A DNA stretch of 64,000 nt from contig JAIKXV010000025.1 of the NCBI GenBank assembly GCA_024683935.1, positions 1 to 64,000 on the forward strand, written 5' to 3'. Position numbers and translations under genes: made by a program. The notes below the pieces were generated by a model. The model was not told the DNA's origin. It saw only the letters and a program-made list of their open reading frames with translations, and searched no databases. This DNA comes from Lachnospiraceae bacterium (GTDB lineage Bacteria > Bacillota_A > Clostridia > Lachnospirales > Lachnospiraceae). Of the stretch, positions 44,629-53,329 are shown piece by piece (position 1 is the stretch's first letter; the number at the start of each line of letters is the position of its first letter).

Positions 44629-44665
44629 AAAGAACCCCGGCGGGTAACCGCCGGGGTTCTTTAAT
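44629..44665. terminator. Bidirectional terminator between the hydratase and dhaM
   Basis: A perfect 15-bp stem (44629-44643 with 44648-44662, loop GTAA) stands between two convergent genes. The arms begin with AAAG and end with CTTT, so a U-rich run is available in both directions. Confidence 0.93.
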
Positions 44666-44674
44666 AAAACTTTT

Positions 44675-45055
44675 TCAAAATTTCGCTTCACCTGCAGCTT
44701 CCATGGCTGCCTGTTTTACTTCATCCAGACTGGAACCGCCCTCCGATTCCGCCGCAGCGGCAGCTGCTCCTTCCACCATGGGGCAGTCAACCATTTCTAC
44801 TCTTTTGCCTTCCATGTTTTCAATGACCATTTCCGTGGTCATACAGGAAGAACCGAGATCCATGATGACAACCACTCCGTCATCACTGTATACGGAATTG
44901 ATGGCCTCTTCGATCTTTTCATAGCTGGTTCCGAAGCTTCCGTCCTCCAGTCCTCCGGCCGCAGCCATCGGACATTCGCCTGCAATGAGCCTTGACAGCT
45001 CTACAACACCCTCGGCAAGCTTTTTACTGTGGGATACAACAACTATTCCAACCAT
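44675..45055 (-). CDS. dhaM: DhaM, PTS-dependent dihydroxyacetone kinase phosphotransferase subunit
   Basis: The 126-residue protein consists of only the EIIA-mannose-like domain, with the phosphorylated histidine His9 in IVVVSHSKKLAEG. VVVIMDLGSSCMTTEM is the family's second motif. It passes phosphate from HPr to the ADP bound in DhaL. E. coli DhaM is much longer because it carries HPr- and EI-like parts; the short version seen here is usual in Firmicutes. A very good GGAGGTGGAG precedes the ATG. Confidence 0.94.
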   Translation of the reverse strand: MVGIVVVSHSKKLAEGVVELSRLIAGECPMAAAGGLEDGSFGTSYEKIEEAINSVYSDDGVVVIMDLGSSCMTTEMVIENMEGKRVEMVDCPMVEGAAAAAAESEGGSSLDEVKQAAMEAAGEAKF

Positions 45056-45073
45056 ACTCCACCTCCCGTATCA

Positions 45074-45697
45074 TCAATACAGCGCTGCAATCGATTCTAA
45101 GAGAAGAGTGAAGGAAGTGGCTCCGGGATCCTGATGTCCTATGGAGCGTTCTCCCACATAGCTGGCACGTCCCTTGGTGGCAATGATGGTCTTCGTGTAT
45201 TCCACGCCTTCCTTTGCCGCAGCCACGCCGTCTGCAAGGAATGCAGAAGGTGACTTGCCCTCGGAAACGCCCTTCTTTATGGCTTCTGTAGCGGGGATCA
45301 TGGCGTCGATCATGGTCTTTTCGCCCTGTTCCGCCTTGCCGCGCAGCTGAACGCCGCCAACGGCAGCTTCCATTATTGCTACGAAATCATCGGCGTTGAT
45401 CTCATATTTGCCCGCAACAGCGGCTCCGGCCTTCATAAACGCCGTGCCGTAAAGGGGACCTGAGGAACCGCCCACTGTGGATACCAGATCCATACCGGTC
45501 TTTTTCAGAATAGCGCCGATATCGTCCTTTTCCACGCCGGGAAGATCCTGGAGAACCTTCTGGAATCCCCTGTCCATATTTATACCATGGTCGTTGTCTC
45601 CGATGGGAGCGTCCAGATCTGTTAAGAACTGGGCGTTCTCATGGATGATCTCAGCCATAACCTTTATTATCTCTATTACTTTCTTGCTGTCTGTCAT
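45074..45697 (-). CDS. dhaL: DhaL, ADP-binding subunit of dihydroxyacetone kinase
   Basis: The 207-residue all-helical protein keeps ADP as a permanent cofactor that is rephosphorylated by DhaM. The nucleotide site is seen in DAPIGDNDHGINMDRGF, where the Asp residues hold two Mg ions, and in STVGGSSGPLYGTAFM. GRASYVGERSIGHQDPGATS ends the domain. It lies between dhaK and dhaM in one transcript and has the usual length. Confidence 0.95.
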   Translation of the reverse strand: MTDSKKVIEIIKVMAEIIHENAQFLTDLDAPIGDNDHGINMDRGFQKVLQDLPGVEKDDIGAILKKTGMDLVSTVGGSSGPLYGTAFMKAGAAVAGKYEINADDFVAIMEAAVGGVQLRGKAEQGEKTMIDAMIPATEAIKKGVSEGKSPSAFLADGVAAAKEGVEYTKTIIATKGRASYVGERSIGHQDPGATSFTLLLESIAALY

Positions 45698-45723
45698 TTT
45701 CTGATAATACCGTTCCTTTCCTA

Positions 45724-46716
45724 TCAGAGTTTTTTGAATGCAGGAGTATCAGCGGTAGCATCCAGAAGGGTCTTCATCTCATCATCAAGCTTCAGGAGAG
45801 AGATTGAGAAGCCTTCCATCTCAAGGCTTGTCATATATTCGCCAACGAATGTGGTGTAAACCTTGATGTTCTTTGACTTGAGCACATCACTAACATGGTT
45901 ATTAACGATCAGGAGCTCCATAAGAGGTGTGGCACCGCAGCCATTGATCATAACTGCTACTTCGCTTCCGCCGTAGTCGATGTCTGCAAGGATCTTGTCC
46001 AGGAGCTGGTCAACGATCTGGTCAGCCTTCTGCATCTTTTCCTTGTGAGTTCCGGGCTCGCCGTGGATACCGATACCGATCTCCATCTCATCTTCTGCGA
46101 TCTCGAAACCGGGCTTTCCTGCTGCAGGAACGGTGCAGGGGGTGATAGCCATACTCATTGAACGAACATTTGCGATAACCTTCTCTGCAACTGCCTTAAC
46201 TTCCTCAAGGCTTGCACCGGTCTCTGCCTTTGCGCCTGCGATCTTGTGAACGAATACTGTTCCGGCGATACCGCGGCGTCCTACTGTATAGAGAGAGCCG
46301 TCAACTGCAACGTCATCATTAACAACTACTTCGTCAACCTTTATGCCCTCGTCCCTGGCCATGTCTGCAGCCATCTCGAAGTTCATAACGTCTCCGGTAT
46401 AGTTCTTTACAACCATGAGTACGCCCTGGTCGGTAGCGATTTCCTTTATACCTTCAAATACCTGATCCGGTGTGGGTGAAGTAAATACAGCACCTGCAAC
46501 TGCAGCGTCCAGCATTCCCTTTCCTACATAACCTGCGTGAGCGGGTTCGTGTCCGCTTCCGCCGCCGCTTATAAGGGCAACTTTCCCTGTCTTCTTGTCG
46601 GAACGTACAACAACGGTTGTTCCGGGAATCCTCTTAACATATCCGGGATAAGCCTTTACTAAACCTTCAACCATCTGCTCCTCAACCTGGCTGGTTTCGT
46701 TAATGATCTTCTTCAT
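45724..46716 (-). CDS. dhaK: DhaK, dihydroxyacetone-binding subunit
   Basis: DhaK binds dihydroxyacetone through a covalent bond to a histidine and receives phosphate from DhaL-ATP to give dihydroxyacetone phosphate for glycolysis. The protein has 330 residues from the ATG at 46714-46716, preceded by AAGGAGG. The active His218 lies in EIGIGIHGEPG and the substrate loop is GGGSGHEPAHAGYVG at about 51-65. An upstream in-frame start would add 17 residues without homology and is rejected. The order dhaK-dhaL-dhaM indicates one transcript from the promoter at 46831-46859. Confidence 0.95.
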   Translation of the reverse strand: MKKIINETSQVEEQMVEGLVKAYPGYVKRIPGTTVVVRSDKKTGKVALISGGGSGHEPAHAGYVGKGMLDAAVAGAVFTSPTPDQVFEGIKEIATDQGVLMVVKNYTGDVMNFEMAADMARDEGIKVDEVVVNDDVAVDGSLYTVGRRGIAGTVFVHKIAGAKAETGASLEEVKAVAEKVIANVRSMSMAITPCTVPAAGKPGFEIAEDEMEIGIGIHGEPGTHKEKMQKADQIVDQLLDKILADIDYGGSEVAVMINGCGATPLMELLIVNNHVSDVLKSKNIKVYTTFVGEYMTSLEMEGFSISLLKLDDEMKTLLDATADTPAFKKL

Positions 46717-46779
46717 GCTGTTCTTTTCCTCCTTAATACACATAAAGACTGCCTGAATTTTCGGCAATTAACACGAAAC

Positions 46780-46811
46780 ATACAGGGAAATGATGTGGCA
46801 TCCCCCTGTAT
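46780..46811. promoter_or_regulatory. Inverted repeat in the dhaKLM leader, possible operator
   Basis: ATACAGGG (46780-46787) and CCCTGTAT (46804-46811) are perfect inverted arms with a 16-base centre. They lie just downstream of the dhaK promoter start site, a usual place for a repressor site or a leader hairpin. No regulator gene is in the window. Confidence 0.4.
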
Positions 46812-46830
46812 ATTCCACAAAGATAATCTG

Positions 46831-46859
46831 ATTTTATAATATAATTAGGTAATTTTCAA
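46831..46859 (-). promoter_or_regulatory. dhaKLM promoter
   Basis: On the minus strand TTGAAA (46854-46859) and TAAAAT (46831-46836) are 17 bases apart, giving a leader of about 108 bases. Confidence 0.6.
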
Positions 46860-46895
46860 CAACAAAAACTTAAAAATGGAAAAACGATTAATAAT

Positions 46896-46904
46896 GTGCT
46901 ATAC
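46896..46904 (+). promoter_or_regulatory. Extended -10 promoter of the acyl-CoA synthetase gene
   Basis: TGC followed by TATACT (46899-46904) forms an extended -10; a good AAGGAGG precedes the ATG at 46947. Confidence 0.5.
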
Positions 46905-46946
46905 TTTGGGACGTTGACGCGATAAAGTCTTAAGGAGGAAGTATAA

Positions 46947-48593
46947 ATGCCCATTACGGATCTGTTGGAAAAGAATGCCAGACTCTACAGGGATGAGGTT
47001 GCCCTGGTGGAACTGAACCCTGCAATGAAGGAAGTCAGGCGTATTACATGGAAGGATTATTCCCTTATACAGCAGACAGAGGATCTGCCTTACCGCCACG
47101 AGATAACCTGGGGCGTGCTGGATGAAAAGGCAAACCGTGTAGCCAATATGCTGTTATCCAAAGGCATCAAAAAGGGTGAAAAGGTGGCCATACTCATGAT
47201 GAACTGTCTGGAGTGGCTGCCCATATATTTCGGAATACTGAAAACAGGGGCGATAGCGGTTCCCTTTAATTTCCGCTATTCTGCGGATGAGATAGAGTAC
47301 TGTGCGGATCTTTCCGATACCAGCGTTCTCTTCTTCGGTCCCCAGTTCATAGGCCGTATAGAGGCGATAGAAGAACGCTTAAGCAAGGGACGCCTTCTTA
47401 TATATGTAGGAGAAAACTGTCCCACTTTTGCGGACAGCTATATGGAGCTCACCGCTGACTGTTCCAGCCGGCCGCCGCTCATTCCCTTAAATGATGATGA
47501 CTATGCGGCGATATATTTTTCATCCGGAACAACCGGCTTTCCGAAGGCCATACTCCATAAGCACAAGGCCTTGACTCAGTCGGCGGAGGTGGAGCAGAAA
47601 CATCATCTCCAGACCCATGACGACGTATTTCTCTGCATCCCGCCCCTCTACCATACCGGAGCGAAGATGCACTGGTTCGGAAGTCTTATCTCCGGCAGCA
47701 AGGCCATTCTTCTGAAGGGTACTGAGCCGGACGTGATCCTGAAAGCGGTGTCCGAAGAAAAATGTACGATAGTCTGGCTGCTGGTTCCCTGGGCCCAGGA
47801 TATCCTGGATGCTTTAGACAGCGGAAAGGTAAAGCTCTCCGATTATGAAAATATGAAGCAGTGGAGGCTCATGCACATAGGAGCGCAGCCGGTGCCGCCT
47901 TCTCTTATCAAGCACTGGAAGGACTACTTCCCGGATCATGACTACGATACGAATTACGGTCTGTCGGAATCCATAGGACCGGGCTGCGTACATCTGGGAC
48001 TTCATCATGAGCACAAGATCGGAGCGATAGGCATACCCGGCTACAACTGGGAAACAAAGATCGTGGATGATAACTACAATGAAGTACCCCAGGGTACCGA
48101 GGGAGAACTCTGTGTAAAGGGCCCCGGAGTCATGGAGTGCTATTACAAGAATCCCGAAGCCTCCGCGGAAGTGCTGCCGGGAGACGGATGGTTAAAGACC
48201 GGAGATGTGGCCATGCAGGACGAGGACGGATACATTTTCCTGGTGGACAGGAAGAAGGACGTCATAGTATCCGGAGGAGAAAACCTGTATCCGGTACAGA
48301 TAGAAGACTTCCTGCGCGGATATGAAAAGATAAATGACGTGGCTGTGATAGGTCTGCCGGACAAGCGTCTGGGAGAGATAGCAGGAGCCATTATCCAGCT
48401 TAAGGAGGGTATGGAAGCTACCGAGGAAGAGATCAATACCTTCTGCGAGGGACTTCCCAGATACAAGAGACCTCATAAGATAATATTCGCGGAGGTTCCG
48501 AGAAATGCCACCGGAAAGATAGAGAAACCCCTTCTTCGCAAGCGCTATGGTGCGGACAAGCTGGTGGCGAAGGAAATACAGAAAGAAGTATGA
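46947..48593 (+). CDS. AMP-forming acyl-CoA synthetase/ligase
   Basis: The 548-residue enzyme is a class I adenylate-forming ligase that activates a carboxylic acid with ATP and then transfers it to CoA. The P-loop-like motif YFSSGTTGFPKAIL, the NYGLSESIGPG motif and DGWLKTGDVAMQDEDGYIFLVDRKKD with the hinge Asp are intact, and the catalytic Lys is in RNATGKIEKPLLRK near the C-terminus. An extra segment at about 30-55 before the first core motif is unusual. The next gene is a sodium:solute symporter in the same direction, suggesting uptake and activation of the same acid, which is inferred. Which acid is not known. Confidence 0.88.
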   Translation: MPITDLLEKNARLYRDEVALVELNPAMKEVRRITWKDYSLIQQTEDLPYRHEITWGVLDEKANRVANMLLSKGIKKGEKVAILMMNCLEWLPIYFGILKTGAIAVPFNFRYSADEIEYCADLSDTSVLFFGPQFIGRIEAIEERLSKGRLLIYVGENCPTFADSYMELTADCSSRPPLIPLNDDDYAAIYFSSGTTGFPKAILHKHKALTQSAEVEQKHHLQTHDDVFLCIPPLYHTGAKMHWFGSLISGSKAILLKGTEPDVILKAVSEEKCTIVWLLVPWAQDILDALDSGKVKLSDYENMKQWRLMHIGAQPVPPSLIKHWKDYFPDHDYDTNYGLSESIGPGCVHLGLHHEHKIGAIGIPGYNWETKIVDDNYNEVPQGTEGELCVKGPGVMECYYKNPEASAEVLPGDGWLKTGDVAMQDEDGYIFLVDRKKDVIVSGGENLYPVQIEDFLRGYEKINDVAVIGLPDKRLGEIAGAIIQLKEGMEATEEEINTFCEGLPRYKRPHKIIFAEVPRNATGKIEKPLLRKRYGADKLVAKEIQKEV

Positions 48594-48661
48594 GACCGGA
48601 CCGGATCCGGTCAGGAGAGATCGAATCAATAAAGGGGAATAAACTTTAGGAGAATATCAAA

Positions 48662-50242
48662 ATGGAAACAATGATACTAAGTAGTCTGTTACTGATCATA
48701 TTCTTCGCGGTGATGATCTTCGTGGGTTTTTACACACGGAATATGGCGAAGGATGTGGAGGGATTCGCCCTGGGAGGACGTTCCGTCGGACCCTGGCTTA
48801 CGGCCTTTGCCTTCGGAACATCGTACTTTTCAGCCGTTATTTTTGTGGGATACGCAGGACAGTTCGGTTGGCTCTACGGAATGTCAGCCACCTGGGCAGG
48901 TCTCGGAAACGCCTTTATAGGATCCCTGCTGGCATGGAATATTCTGGGAAGACGTACCCGTATCATGACGCAGAAGCTGGATGCGAAGACCATGCCGGAT
49001 TTCTTCGGAAAGAGATTCGACTCCACCACGTTAAAGGTAGTGGCTTCAGTCATAGTCTTTATCTTCCTTATACCTTATACCGCTTCTCTTTATAACGGTC
49101 TTTCAAGTCTTTTCGGTCTTGTATTTGATGTGCCCTACTGGCTTGTGATCGCGGTTATGGCAATGCTTACCGGAGTATACGTGATCTTCGGAGGATATAC
49201 GGCAACCGCCATTAATGATTTTATTCAGGGAATAATCATGCTCTTCGGAATCTCAGCGGTTATAGTTGCTGTGCTTAATGATAACGGCGGCCTCGTGGAA
49301 GCTGCGAAAAAGCTTTCGGAGATACCTGCCGATAACTGGGAGCACGGAGCTTTTTCTTCATTCTTCGGACCTGACCCCCTGGCCCTTCTCTTTGTCGTTA
49401 TCCTGACATCCCTCGGAACCTGGGGACTTCCCCAGATGGTGGGCAAGTTCTATGCGATTAAGAGCGAGAAGGACATACATAAGGGAACCGTGATCTCCAC
49501 GATATTTGCCGTAGTTGTGGCAGGCGGCTGCTATTTCCTCGGAGGCTTCGGACGTCTCTATGCAGACAGGATAAAGTTCAATGAAACCACCGGAAAGCCT
49601 CTCTTTGACACTATAGTACCCACCATGCTCTCGACCCTTCCTTCTATTATAATAGCCATAGTGATAGTTCTGGTGCTGGCGGCATCAATGTCAACACTGT
49701 CATCCCTGGTGCTTACTTCCAGCTCTACCTTTACCTTAGATGTTATCAAAACATGTAAAAAGGACATGAGCGAAAAAGACCAGGTTACCGGAATGAGGGT
49801 ATTTATCGTATTCTTTATCGTGATCTCGGCAGCACTCGCTATAATAAAAGATTCCTATCCCGGACTCACCTTTATAGCCCAGATGATGGGTATTTCCTGG
49901 GGCGCTCTGGCCGGAGCCTTCCTGGCACCTTTTCTCTACGGTCTCTATTGGAAGGGAGTGACAAGGGCATCTGTGGCAGTATGCTTTGTATGGGGCTGCG
50001 GTATCTCACTTTTCCAGCTCTATGTTACCCTTTCCGGAATGGATGTATCAGGATGGGGACCGGTTCTCGGAACCATCTTCAAGTCCTCCATTAATTCCGG
50101 AGTTATAGCAATGGTTGGCGGACTCGTGATCGTTCCGATAGTGAGCCTCTTTACTTCAAAGATGGAAGCTGCTACTGTGGATGAGATGTTCACAAGCTTT
50201 GAAAAGAAAGTAGAAGTGCCTCAGAAGGAAGCACTGGATTAA
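48662..50242 (+). CDS. Sodium:solute symporter family transporter
   Basis: The 526-residue protein has about thirteen membrane helices with the SSS core. Landmarks are an early VEGFALGGRSVGPWLTAFAFG, GYAGQFGWLYGMSATW and a sodium-site-like VLAASMSTLSSLVLTSSSTF. These transporters couple sodium entry to uptake of sugars, amino acids or organic acids; the sequence alone does not give the substrate. The gene follows the acyl-CoA synthetase by 68 bases with its own TAGGAG, making an acid transporter likely. A palindromic repeat separates it from the convergent fkp gene. Confidence 0.9.
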   Translation: METMILSSLLLIIFFAVMIFVGFYTRNMAKDVEGFALGGRSVGPWLTAFAFGTSYFSAVIFVGYAGQFGWLYGMSATWAGLGNAFIGSLLAWNILGRRTRIMTQKLDAKTMPDFFGKRFDSTTLKVVASVIVFIFLIPYTASLYNGLSSLFGLVFDVPYWLVIAVMAMLTGVYVIFGGYTATAINDFIQGIIMLFGISAVIVAVLNDNGGLVEAAKKLSEIPADNWEHGAFSSFFGPDPLALLFVVILTSLGTWGLPQMVGKFYAIKSEKDIHKGTVISTIFAVVVAGGCYFLGGFGRLYADRIKFNETTGKPLFDTIVPTMLSTLPSIIIAIVIVLVLAASMSTLSSLVLTSSSTFTLDVIKTCKKDMSEKDQVTGMRVFIVFFIVISAALAIIKDSYPGLTFIAQMMGISWGALAGAFLAPFLYGLYWKGVTRASVAVCFVWGCGISLFQLYVTLSGMDVSGWGPVLGTIFKSSINSGVIAMVGGLVIVPIVSLFTSKMEAATVDEMFTSFEKKVEVPQKEALD

Positions 50243-50253
50243 TAAACACAAAT

Positions 50254-50318
50254 CAATCAGGGTCAATCAGGAGACGGTTTTCAATCACAGAACCGTCCCC
50301 TGATTGAGAACCTGATTG
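50254..50318. repeat. Palindromic repeat between the symporter and fkp
   Basis: CAATCAGG occurs twice on the left (50254-50261, 50264-50271) and its complement CCTGATTG twice on the right (50299-50306, 50311-50318). The inner arms GACGGTT (50273-50279) and AACCGTC (50291-50297) complete a long hairpin. It may terminate both convergent genes. Confidence 0.75.
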
Positions 50319-50320
50319 AG

Positions 50321-53263
50321 CTAAATAATCTCCGTCTTCCACACCGAAACCCCGGAGTCCGAAAAGACTTCGTCGAGCCTCCGCTGCAGATCTTCGAGAC
50401 TTACCCCTTCTTTCATGATGACCTGGATAAAGCCGCCGCCGCCGGCGCCGCAGATCATCTTTCCGCATATCAGATCCCCTATAGCCATGAAGAGCTGGTC
50501 TATACAGGTATTCGTGCAGCCCTGGTCCAGCTTTTTGGAGAGCTCCCAGTGTTCATTCAGGAGCCTGGCAAAGCCGTCCACATGTCCCTTTTCCAGTTCC
50601 AGACGCATAAGTACAGCGAGCTGCTGTATCCGGTACAGCACGTCCAGCACCACGGGATCATTTCCGAGGTACTTTCCGACTATATCCCTTAAAAGGTTCC
50701 GGGCGAGCCTTCTCTGTCCGGTATAAACAATGGCAAAGCGCTCGTTCAGTTCCTTCAGGGTTTTCTCTCCCATCCGGACCGGAGTGCATATTATCTTCTG
50801 CTCCAGGGATTCGTCCGTTGTAACCATTTTGATGCCGGGGGCGAGACCGCCCACCTGATCCTGCCAGCCGCCGCCGGTGGACATGATCTGCTCCATGCAG
50901 AGAACCCTGTTATAGAGATCATTGTCATCTATGGAGATGCCGAGGAAGCTGTAGAGGCCCTTTACACAGGCGCCTGCCAGTATGGAGCTGGTGCCGAGGC
51001 CGCTGCCCTTTGGGATATTTATCACACGGGTATTCATGTAAATACCGCCGCCCAGCCGTTCACAGATGCTGTTGAGATCCGATCCCCGATCCGCCTCATC
51101 TCCGTAGGGTATCACTCCGCAGGCGATGAGGGCCGCCTTATGCAGCGCAAAGGCGTCCATCGGATCATGGCAGTCCTGCAGTGCTTTCAGGGAATCGAAC
51201 TCCCTGTAGCTTCCGATGTCGGTGCTGGTGAGTATCACCTTGTTTTCATTAAGCCGCTTTATGGTCACCTCTATCGGCAGTTCGCCGTTTAAGGTTACTG
51301 CGGCGTTCAGTACGGTGCCGCCGTGCTCCATACAGTAGGGAGGAGTGTCGGACCAGCCGCCGCCCCAGTTTACCCTTACGGGGAGCTTTATCACTACTTC
51401 ATCCTTTGAGATCCTGAAGTCTCTGTTATAACCGGTTTCCTTTAACGCGGTCTTCAGTATGGTATCCCTTATCGTGTCAAAACATTTATCAGCCATCCTG
51501 TCATGGTCGATGACCTTTGACAGATAGTAGTAGATCCTTATTTTTTCGCTGAATTCCTGAGGTATATCGGCAGAGAGCTGCTCAGCCCGGGTAAGGAGCA
51601 TATCCTCGACCCGCTTGGAAATGCCGGTTCTGAAGATATCAACGGACTCTTCCACGGGAAGACCCTTCCTGATGGCTTCCATCAGACTGCCGGCCTTCAT
51701 CCTGTCATTCAGTTTTTCCTGCCAGGGGATGATCTCCTTTACATCCGCCATGTTAAAGCTGTCTTTTAAGCTCAGGAGTTCTCCTGTAGCGTCCCTTGAA
51801 AGCACTGCGGATAAGGCTTCTTCCATTGTATCCCGCACGGGGAACAGGGGCTTGTCCCAGAGAGCCTCATCTATATCGCGGCCAAACCACTTCTTTTCCT
51901 TCGGGTTATCATTTACGCCGTACATCCTTACCACGAAGCGGCCGTCATTGAGCTTCAGCCCGTGCAGTACCGTGTGGTCCGGAATGACTACGTTTTTCTC
52001 TTCGGAAGAAAGAGAGGCGTGTCCCACAGTGAGACCGGATACTACGCTGCCCTCGCCTATGACGGAGTTGTGGTGAATATAGCTGTCCTCAATATAGCTT
52101 CCCCTGCCTATCGAAGCCCGGGAGCTGATATAGGAATTGGAGGCTGCAAAGTCATGCCCCTTATAATTGCTGTTTACGCTGTTTGACCAGTTCAAGTCGC
52201 CGAAGCCTTCGATATCCTCGGTCACCAGCTTCAGCACCTCGGCGGTAGTTCCGAAATGCAGGAAGGATGCGGGTGAAAAACGGATGAGCTTCATCCTGTA
52301 TATATGAAGCTTATCCCAGATACGTTCCCTTGCTTCCTTCAGCTCTGGACTGAAATCCCCTTCCGGCTTTTCCTTATAGAAAAGATCCAGGGTGCTGTCC
52401 TCAGCCAGGGGATAGAGAAAGTCCGCGTAGAAGGAAAGCCTCACATGGTCATTGACCAGTTTCTCGTAATCCTTTTCATCCTCTATCAGTTCATAGAGGG
52501 ATTTCACTAAATTTCCGCTGAATATCACGGCTCCGGTATCGATATTTATAAGGTCGGCGGAGTCGGCAGCGCCGCTTTCCCGGAGGCTTTCTACGGTCTG
52601 CTTATGGAGAAAACGCCTGACATAGCCGTCATCGGAACCGAGGAACACTCCGTGATTCTTCCCCACCTCGGCGGGTTCCTTTATGGAAAGAGCCGCAGCA
52701 CCTTCCTCGTAGAAGTCGAGCTGCAGGGGGTTAAAGAGCAGGGTCACGTCTCCGGAGCAGACCAGCATGCCGCCGGATATCCTGGCCGGAATACCGCACA
52801 TGGCTATCATGAATTCGTCAAAAAGGGTGGAACGGTGGCCGTCCGGAAGCATCCGGGGCACCGGTGAAAAGATCTTGCCGCAGGCGCTGTACTGGGGAGT
52901 TCTTTTGGAATCCCCTCCGCTGTGCATTATGAGGATCCGTAAGCTCTTCAGATCCCGGTCGTCATTTTCCGCAATGTACTTCAGTATGTTCAGGGTGGCG
53001 CCGCCGGAGCCCACTCTTTTTCCGCCGGGATCCGGTACCACCGCATACTTTGTCTTTGAGGGAAGCCGGCCTTCCTTCAGCCTCTCATTTATCTGCGCCC
53101 TGTATGAAACTGCCTGGGATTCATTGGACGCCGAGAGTATCACATGATCCCATACCGTGACCGGACGGAGAGGGGAATTCTTCTCCCTTTCTATGATATC
53201 CCTGTAAAGGGCGGTGCTGTCATTATAGGACTGCTGTAAGAAAAGATTTTTGTATTTATTCAT
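50321..53263 (-). CDS. fkp: Bifunctional L-fucokinase / fucose-1-phosphate guanylyltransferase
   Basis: The 980-residue protein has two enzymes in one chain. The N-terminal pyrophosphorylase-type domain shows KRVGSGGAT (82-90) and IMHSGGDSKRTPQYSACGK (112-130). A beta-helix linker lies in the middle (SSRASIGRGSYIEDSYIHHNSVIG). The C-terminal GHMP kinase carries NWGGGWSDTPP near 631, PKGSGLGTSS near 750 and GAGGGGFI near 940. In Bacteroides, Fkp turns free L-fucose into fucose-1-phosphate and then GDP-fucose for surface glycans. A sink for the product, a GT11 fucosyltransferase, is encoded at 21129. ATG 53261-53263 has no ribosome binding site and lies seven bases after a -10 box. Confidence 0.9.
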   Translation of the reverse strand: MNKYKNLFLQQSYNDSTALYRDIIEREKNSPLRPVTVWDHVILSASNESQAVSYRAQINERLKEGRLPSKTKYAVVPDPGGKRVGSGGATLNILKYIAENDDRDLKSLRILIMHSGGDSKRTPQYSACGKIFSPVPRMLPDGHRSTLFDEFMIAMCGIPARISGGMLVCSGDVTLLFNPLQLDFYEEGAAALSIKEPAEVGKNHGVFLGSDDGYVRRFLHKQTVESLRESGAADSADLINIDTGAVIFSGNLVKSLYELIEDEKDYEKLVNDHVRLSFYADFLYPLAEDSTLDLFYKEKPEGDFSPELKEARERIWDKLHIYRMKLIRFSPASFLHFGTTAEVLKLVTEDIEGFGDLNWSNSVNSNYKGHDFAASNSYISSRASIGRGSYIEDSYIHHNSVIGEGSVVSGLTVGHASLSSEEKNVVIPDHTVLHGLKLNDGRFVVRMYGVNDNPKEKKWFGRDIDEALWDKPLFPVRDTMEEALSAVLSRDATGELLSLKDSFNMADVKEIIPWQEKLNDRMKAGSLMEAIRKGLPVEESVDIFRTGISKRVEDMLLTRAEQLSADIPQEFSEKIRIYYYLSKVIDHDRMADKCFDTIRDTILKTALKETGYNRDFRISKDEVVIKLPVRVNWGGGWSDTPPYCMEHGGTVLNAAVTLNGELPIEVTIKRLNENKVILTSTDIGSYREFDSLKALQDCHDPMDAFALHKAALIACGVIPYGDEADRGSDLNSICERLGGGIYMNTRVINIPKGSGLGTSSILAGACVKGLYSFLGISIDDNDLYNRVLCMEQIMSTGGGWQDQVGGLAPGIKMVTTDESLEQKIICTPVRMGEKTLKELNERFAIVYTGQRRLARNLLRDIVGKYLGNDPVVLDVLYRIQQLAVLMRLELEKGHVDGFARLLNEHWELSKKLDQGCTNTCIDQLFMAIGDLICGKMICGAGGGGFIQVIMKEGVSLEDLQRRLDEVFSDSGVSVWKTEII

Positions 53264-53270
53264 AATGTAT

Positions 53271-53299
53271 AATATAACTGAATATGTCGTGGTTGACAA
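53271..53299 (-). promoter_or_regulatory. fkp promoter, leaderless arrangement
   Basis: Minus-strand TTGTCA (53294-53299) and TATATT (53271-53276) are 17 bases apart. The ATG starts seven bases after the -10 box. Its -35 overlaps that of the metN promoter. Confidence 0.6.
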
Positions 53300-53321
53300 A
53301 CAATTATATCAATGCTATAAG
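53293..53321 (+). promoter_or_regulatory. metN promoter, leaderless arrangement
   Basis: TTGACA (53293-53298) and TATAAG (53316-53321) are 17 bases apart. ATG 53330 begins eight bases later, without a Shine-Dalgarno sequence. No S-box or T-box element is present. Confidence 0.6.
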
Positions 53322-53329
53322 AGACGGAT

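Noticed and set aside
42160..44670. A CRISPR array or insertion sequence suggested by the repeats around the hydratase gene
   Set aside because: The repeats are not regularly spaced, have hairpins of their own, and no cas or transposase gene is present.
53264..53329. SAM (S-box) riboswitch before metNIQ
   Set aside because: The whole intergenic region is 66 bases and is filled by two promoters; there is no space for the aptamer.
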